This document shows positions 60,067 to 64,000 of a DNA stretch of 64,000 bases, one piece after another. Position 1 is the first letter of the stretch, and each line of letters begins with the position of its first letter. A program made the translations under genes and the position numbers. The notes below the pieces were generated by a model. It had not been told where the DNA came from. It worked only from the letters and a program-made list of their open reading frames with translations, and searched no databases. Source of the stretch: Caproicibacter sp047777415 (lineage in GTDB: Bacteria; Bacillota; Clostridia; Oscillospirales; Acutalibacteraceae); NCBI GenBank assembly GCA_047777415.1, contig JBKEEO010000001.1, forward strand, positions 186,001-250,000, given 5' to 3'.

Positions 60067-61005
60067 TCAGTCTTCTCCGACTGCGTCGGGTGTTCCGTCA
60101 GACAGAGAATTCGTTCCTGAGACGATTGAAACTGCAAGATGAATTGCGCCTTTTTGTAATTCTATCCGGTGAATTTCTCCCTGCAGTTCTTTTCCGTCGA
60201 AAAGCACCGTACAGGTTTTACCCGGCGCTGTCGGCAATATCTGCAAAAGTTCCGGATATCTCGTATGATTCGGACAGGGGCTGTATTCCTGCTCGGTTTG
60301 TTGCTCCGCGTCCGGTTTACTGTCCTCAGGAAACTGGAATTCTCGTTCGATAGCCGGCGCATCTGCCGGAGAATCCATTGGACGAATTGGACTAACCGAT
60401 TCCTTTTGGTTTTTTTCATCTTTTAAAGCGGAATTTTGCTCAGCCAATTGCCTCCAGTGAAGGGCCGCGTTTTGGTCGGTTTCTCCGGTCAGACCCTTTT
60501 CATACAAAACTGCAAGTTTCAGTTCAACCGCAGGATTTGGTTCTTCCTGCTCTAACTTCAAAAATGCCTCACAGGATTTTTGATACAGATATCGCGCGGT
60601 GGTTTCATCTTTCTGAAGTCCGATTCCGCGTTCCAGCATTTTTGCCAGCTCATAATCGGCAAATGGACTACCTGCAGAAGATGCTTTTGCGTACCAGAGG
60701 CTGGCCTGAAATGGATTTTGATCTGTTAAAATTCCCTTGCAGTACAGTTTTCCCAGCGTATACTGGGCTGCAGCATCTCCATTTTCCGCCGCCTGTGTAT
60801 ACCACAAAAGCGGATCGGTGTCACCAATATTTGGGACAGTGTTACGGAATGCCGCCAACTGATACCACTTTTCTGCCCTCTGATTGTCAGGCAGTGCGTT
60901 CCAGTCCTGCGGCTCATCTTGATATGGTTCGAAAATTGGCGGCTGAATTGTGCTTTCTTCCTCTCTGTCTTCCACGATTTGATATTTTTGTCTTTTCCCA
61001 AACAC
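60067..61005 (-). CDS. Sel1/TPR-repeat protein
   Basis: A 312-residue cytoplasmic protein with several Sel1-type helical repeats (about residues 40-190: WYTQAAENGDAAAQYTLGKL, WYAKASSAGSPFADYELAKM and YLYQKSCEAFLKL). A charged linker follows, and a C-terminal beta-rich part (about 250-312) begins TVLFDGKELQGEIHRI. Sel1 repeats mediate protein contacts. The likely start is the GTG at 61005, 8 nt after GGAG. It lies upstream of the Tad operon in the ICE, perhaps as a scaffold; the exact role is unknown. Confidence 0.72.
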   Translation of the reverse strand: MFGKRQKYQIVEDREEESTIQPPIFEPYQDEPQDWNALPDNQRAEKWYQLAAFRNTVPNIGDTDPLLWYTQAAENGDAAAQYTLGKLYCKGILTDQNPFQASLWYAKASSAGSPFADYELAKMLERGIGLQKDETTARYLYQKSCEAFLKLEQEEPNPAVELKLAVLYEKGLTGETDQNAALHWRQLAEQNSALKDEKNQKESVSPIRPMDSPADAPAIEREFQFPEDSKPDAEQQTEQEYSPCPNHTRYPELLQILPTAPGKTCTVLFDGKELQGEIHRIELQKGAIHLAVSIVSGTNSLSDGTPDAVGED

Positions 61006-61042
61006 ACAAGATTCTCCTCTCACTTAAGTCTTTTTTGGAAAA

Positions 61043-61228
61043 CTAGCTGGTATCACAATATTCGGGATGCACGCAACAACGCCTGTCCAAAAACAGTCGC
61101 ACCTGCGTCCCGTCTTCCGCAGTCAATCGAGTAATGAGCAGATTGTCATCCGGTTTGGCATAACCGGTCATGCGGCAGGCGCACTGCGCGGCTTCCATCA
61201 GTTCTTCTGCCGTTACGATGAGATCCAT
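61043..61228 (-). CDS. Small cysteine-containing protein (61 aa), unknown function
   Basis: A short protein starting MDLIVTAEELMEAAQCACRM and ending LDRRCCVHPEYCDTS, with five cysteines (a C-x-C pair, a CC pair and one more). The cysteine pattern could bind a metal ion, but no family is recognised. AAGGGGTG lies 6 nt before the ATG at 61228. It follows a terminator and precedes the Sel1 gene by 37 nt. The coding frame is clean and the ribosome site is good, so it is probably real. Confidence 0.55.
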   Translation of the reverse strand: MDLIVTAEELMEAAQCACRMTGYAKPDDNLLITRLTAEDGTQVRLFLDRRCCVHPEYCDTS

Positions 61229-61264
61229 TTTCATCACCCCTTGCTTTATCCATAAACTGTTCAT

Positions 61265-61301
61265 AAAAAATCCCATGAAACTTAAAATCGGTTTCATGGG
61301 T
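61265..61301 (-). terminator. Terminator after the 42-residue peptide gene
   Basis: CCCATGAAAC (61273-61282) pairs with GTTTCATGGG (61292-61301). On the minus strand the stem runs into ATTTTTT (61272-61265). It starts 12 nt beyond the peptide stop. Confidence 0.8.
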
Positions 61302-61312
61302 CCTTCATAATC

Positions 61313-61441
61313 TCAGGGTATTATATCATCAGTGAAAAGAAGTATACTGCATCCGGTCAGTGGTGTGGACAGATTACCGGACCACAGACCCGCAGACAAA
61401 TTACAAACCCTCACGTGAGGTTTTATATATACCTTTTTCAT
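61313..61441 (-). CDS. 42-residue peptide with a strong ribosome site, unknown function
   Basis: A 42-residue peptide beginning MKKVYIKPHVRVCNL and containing two cysteines (13 and 31) and a hydrophobic C-terminal part (CSILLFTDDIIP). GGGGGAGG sits just before the ATG at 61441, the strongest such site in this part. It is bracketed by two terminators (61460-61490 and 61265-61301), so it looks like a separately controlled unit. The K-K-x-Y-x-K-P opening is common in small Firmicute and Bacteroidetes peptides of unknown role, some next to peptide-modifying enzymes; none is visible here. The frame upstream to 61567 is ignored. Confidence 0.55.
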   Translation of the reverse strand: MKKVYIKPHVRVCNLSAGLWSGNLSTPLTGCSILLFTDDIIP

Positions 61442-61459
61442 AACCTCCCCCTCTTTCCC

Positions 61460-61490
61460 AAAAATACCACCCGATACGGGCGGTATTTTT
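61460..61490 (-). terminator. Terminator of the secreted protein gene
   Basis: AAAATACCACCCG and CGGGCGGTATTTTT pair with one G-U around a short ATA loop, with A/T tracts on both sides. It lies about 47 nt after the stop of the 582-residue protein and would work on the minus strand. Confidence 0.8.
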
Positions 61491-61536
61491 ATTTTGGAAA
61501 CAAACTGAAACATGCGGTTTATTCCAGACGAATCCG

Positions 61537-63285
61537 TTAATCGACCAACATTGGTCCAATGTGCCAATCGTCATAAACATTTCCTTTAATTGTCACGGAA
61601 TCATTCAGGCCAAGTGACAGCATCCCGGCCGGTGTCCATGCGTCTGCCACATAGGCATAGACAGTGTATGGTCCGTCCGGATACCATAGCGGCGTGAAAT
61701 GCACCCGGTCATTGTAAGTGGAATACTGGTTGTGTTGAAAATGGAACACCGTATCCAGCTCGTCCACAAATGGGTCAAGAATTCTCCAATATGCAGCATA
61801 TTCAAACTCCGGGAAATATGTGACTGCAGTTTGTGCCGCCGTCACGTGAGAATCGGGCGCTTGGGAACTTACAGCGCTTGTCACGTTGATTTCCACACCA
61901 TATCCGGACTTCATTTCTTTCCCTGTCGCGCTCCAAGCACGGGAACTTGGCATCAGCGACATGCTTGCGGAAAGTGTCGCACGGTAAGAATGGAATGTGT
62001 ATTCCCAGTTGCCTTCGTCAACCCATTCTCCGTTATCCTCCCAATGACCTCCGGTCGGAGAATCCGGATCGGAAACCCAATCCCAGTCTTCGTGCCATAC
62101 CCAATGTGGAACCCAGTGTCCGGACCATACGCCCCATGTTCTGGTCGATATTTGGGGTAGGTTAGGTAAATCCGGAATCGTAAAATCATCATTTCGGTCA
62201 CTGGCTGTCGGGTCCGGTGGCTCATGACCGTCCATGGAAACCACTTCAGCTGTGAGATGCGTGCGGCTCAGTTCCCCTTTGGTCGCTGAAACCCGAATGT
62301 CAACGGTCTGCGGAGTTTTCGGCGTGTGCCATTTGCACCAAACCAGCTGGCTTTCTCCCTCCGGAATCACAATGTTCGTCATCGTATAGCTTCCGCCGTC
62401 AATGTAAAATGTCACTTTTGCCGGATGGTCCGGACTGATTTCATCATCGGAGCTGAGCGTCACGGAAGTAATGACATCGGTGTCCACACGATAGGTTGCT
62501 GTGGAATCAGACGGAGACGTTGAGTCTGAGTCGCCGTCTTCCGTAAATTTTACAATTCCCAGCCCGAGTTCATTGATAATCGTTGCGTCGGACTGGGGCT
62601 TATTGGTCGGCCCGGAATAAGCGGGGTATCCCATGTCCGGATGCTGCAGAAACATGGAAAGCGGCAGATTCTGGTGTGAAAGAGAAACCATTCTTCGGCG
62701 TAATCCTCCGCTCAGCTTCTGGTCGTACAGAGCGGCCTCTGTCGCCGTCATGGCCACTTTAAATCCTTCAAACGTAAAATACGCGATTGGCTCTAATAAC
62801 AGCTTATACTCGCCGCTTGTTAGTTTGTTGTAAGTGATGTCAACCCTAGAAGCCAAGCTTTTTATTACCTGCTGATCTGTAAAATAACTGCGTATTTCAT
62901 CAATGTTTGTATTTCCGCCGCCGTCACTGATAATTTTGGGCAACGGTTCGGATGGATTAAAAGCTTTGTATTCTGATTGTGATAATGTAAGCGCGTTACC
63001 GTTACGGTAGTGCAATTTGCTCTTTTTCCCGAAATGTATTTGAATATCACTTTCATCCTTATTGGTGAGATCAATAGGGGTGGTTACTGGCGTGTTATCT
63101 GCCGCCCGGACCACGGTAATACGCACGCCCTCCTCACCGGTATGCCAGATATTACGCGCAGTACCGCTTCCCATACTGCCTCCGCCGTTGTCAATGTTGC
63201 CTTCACCGGTTCCGGCATAGGCAGGCATTGCAATGAAAGACAAGCATAGTGTCATGCAAAGCAGTACCGATAAAAGACGTTTCAT
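61537..63285 (-). CDS. Large secreted protein of the ICE, unknown function
   Basis: A 582-residue exported protein. The signal peptide runs from MKRLLSVLLCMTLCLSFIAM to about residue 24 (AYA-G). A Gly/Ser/Asn-rich spacer follows, then several beta-rich parts, one looking Ig-like near 270-350 (KVTFYIDGGSYTMTNIVIPE). A striking tryptophan/histidine-rich stretch lies at about 387-432 (GVWSGHWVPHWVWHEDWDW). No sortase motif or membrane anchor is present, so it is released or held by other means. It has its own terminator. Possible roles are mating-pair contact or wall binding; I do not recognise a family. Confidence 0.7.
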   Translation of the reverse strand: MKRLLSVLLCMTLCLSFIAMPAYAGTGEGNIDNGGGSMGSGTARNIWHTGEEGVRITVVRAADNTPVTTPIDLTNKDESDIQIHFGKKSKLHYRNGNALTLSQSEYKAFNPSEPLPKIISDGGGNTNIDEIRSYFTDQQVIKSLASRVDITYNKLTSGEYKLLLEPIAYFTFEGFKVAMTATEAALYDQKLSGGLRRRMVSLSHQNLPLSMFLQHPDMGYPAYSGPTNKPQSDATIINELGLGIVKFTEDGDSDSTSPSDSTATYRVDTDVITSVTLSSDDEISPDHPAKVTFYIDGGSYTMTNIVIPEGESQLVWCKWHTPKTPQTVDIRVSATKGELSRTHLTAEVVSMDGHEPPDPTASDRNDDFTIPDLPNLPQISTRTWGVWSGHWVPHWVWHEDWDWVSDPDSPTGGHWEDNGEWVDEGNWEYTFHSYRATLSASMSLMPSSRAWSATGKEMKSGYGVEINVTSAVSSQAPDSHVTAAQTAVTYFPEFEYAAYWRILDPFVDELDTVFHFQHNQYSTYNDRVHFTPLWYPDGPYTVYAYVADAWTPAGMLSLGLNDSVTIKGNVYDDWHIGPMLVD

Positions 63286-63300
63286 TGTTTCCCTCCTAAA

Positions 63301-63338
63301 AACAAAAGGACACAGCTTGCTACTACAAACTGTGTCCT
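63301..63338 (-). terminator. Terminator between the Ser/Thr-rich membrane protein and the secreted protein genes
   Basis: AGGACACAG (63307-63315) pairs with CTGTGTCCT (63330-63338), followed on the minus strand by TTTGTT. It starts about 20 nt after the upstream gene's stop. Confidence 0.65.
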
Positions 63339-63357
63339 CAAATCATTTAGTTTTAAT

Positions 63358-63864
63358 TTATTCCATGATTCCGACTTTTACACCATCTTGGTACATATCA
63401 TCGATAGTTTCCATTGAACCTCCGGTCGGATATTGCCAACCGAAACCCGGAACGTAGATTTGTCCCGGCTTTCCGCCTGAAGGAGTTTCGCTCGCAGAGT
63501 CCGATGAAGTTACGGTAGGTTGGCTGGAATAGGTTGGCTTTTGGTTTTTATTTGTCAGTGCGGAACTGGATGGAGGTGTTGGCTTCGGCGGTGTGGAAGA
63601 CGGTTTCTGTATGTCTGTTAGTGGTTCACTGACCTCCACTCCGGAAGAAGGAGTAAATGTAGAACTATTTATGATTTCAGAACTAACTGCAGGCTTTTGG
63701 ATTTCATGCGGTGTTTCAAAAACAATCTCGCTTTCGGATGAACTGGATTCCTCCGGTGTATCGTCAACATTAAGGCGCGTTTGAATCATCGCAACGACGC
63801 CTGCGCACGTAATGGCAGCGGCCGCAATGATAAGAATTTGTTGTGCCCTATAACTTAACTTCAT
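63358..63864 (-). CDS. Membrane-anchored Ser/Thr/Pro-rich protein (DUF6550-like)
   Basis: A 168-residue protein with one N-terminal membrane helix (about residues 8-26, ILIIAAAAITCAGVVAMI) and an outer, low-complexity Ser/Thr/Pro/Glu-rich stalk (about 33-135). It ends in a short conserved-looking domain PGQIYVPGFGWQYPTGG. The layout resembles DUF6550 proteins seen in Firmicute mobile elements, though I assign this only by eye. GGAGG precedes the ATG at 63864. The stalk could cross the wall. It is followed by a terminator and then the secreted protein gene. Confidence 0.65.
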   Translation of the reverse strand: MKLSYRAQQILIIAAAAITCAGVVAMIQTRLNVDDTPEESSSSESEIVFETPHEIQKPAVSSEIINSSTFTPSSGVEVSEPLTDIQKPSSTPPKPTPPSSSALTNKNQKPTYSSQPTVTSSDSASETPSGGKPGQIYVPGFGWQYPTGGSMETIDDMYQDGVKVGIME

Positions 63865-64000
63865 TTTGATTCCTCCGTTCATTCATGATCCATTTCATAG
63901 GAGAATGCAGTATTCTCCATGAACCATTCTTTAATGTCCGGTGTTATCTTCACTGTTTTTTCTAAATTCCTCGATTATATATTATCACATCTTGACCTGC

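Larger units (their letters stand above)
36413..64000 (-). mobile_element. Integrative conjugative element (part), with T4SS, MobP2-like relaxase and Tad pilus
   Basis: A block of about 27.5 kb on one strand encoding a wall hydrolase, relaxase, T4SS ATPases, VirB6- and PrgI-like membrane proteins, ArdC-type protein and SSB, together with pilus genes. This is the core set of a Firmicute ICE. The left limit lies somewhere between the IS at 36412 and the hydrolase stop at 36658; no att repeat was recognised. The right part, including any integrase, is outside the window. Confidence 0.8.

Overview
The window reads as low-GC Firmicute DNA, most likely from a gut-type Clostridia (Oscillospiraceae/Lachnospiraceae-like). 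The basis is strong AGGAGG-type ribosome binding sites, TTG and GTG starts, a type I-C CRISPR module, Gram-positive rhamnan genes and a Firmicute-style ICE with a MobP2-like relaxase. The genus cannot be fixed from sequence alone.

Bases 1-7674 hold a sugar-use island. It has a truncated GH13 alpha-glucosidase on the minus strand, a DUF1861/GT108-like propeller protein, a lipoprotein solute-binding protein with two MalF/MalG-type permeases, a GH130 phosphorylase and a LacI-type regulator. The pairing of GT108-like and GH130 proteins points to beta-1,2-mannosides. No transport ATPase is encoded here.

Bases 7675-8310 are an integration scar. A 3' half of tRNA-Leu(UAG) on minus and a 3' half of tRNA-Thr(GGU) on plus lie about 240 bp apart, each with its own terminator and with short recurring motifs nearby. 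Next, at 8939-12440, is a type I-C effector operon (cas5-cas8c-cas7) with no cas3, cas4, cas1 or cas2. The cas7 start codon has become ATA. A two-repeat mini-array with an 18-nt gap and its own terminator closes the operon. An IS30-family pseudo-element, itself interrupted by an intact IS256-family element, separates this from the next block.

Bases 14994-35121 are a cell-wall rhamnose polysaccharide locus on the minus strand. In transcription order it holds rmlA-rmlC-rmlB-rmlD, a Wzm/Wzt exporter, a sugar epimerase, a methyltransferase with a four-unit coiled-coil tandem repeat (possible chain-length ruler), RgpF, an O-acyltransferase pair (MBOAT plus AlgJ-like), a small membrane protein and a GT-C-like membrane protein. 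GtrB (split by IS30), GtrA and two more GT2 glycosyltransferases follow. A lone phage-type BppU baseplate protein sits on the plus strand among them. The backbone genes look intact, while two decoration genes (gtrB and the MBOAT) are broken. Another IS with a 26-bp target duplication sits upstream of rmlA.

From about 36.4 kb to the window end is part of an integrative conjugative element. It has a lysozyme/M23 wall hydrolase, a MobP2-like relaxase and accessory proteins, an oriT-like region with phased repeats, VirB4-, PrgI-, VirB6- and VirD4-like genes, a pilin-like VirB2 candidate, an ArdC-Toprim protein and SSB. It also carries a complete Tad/Flp pilus assembly set (flp, tadV, cpaB, tadZ, tadA, tadB, tadC, TadE) whose last pilin is fused to a large Ig-like/BspA-LRR adhesin. 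Secreted and small accessory proteins follow. No integrase is seen, so the element's far end is outside the window.
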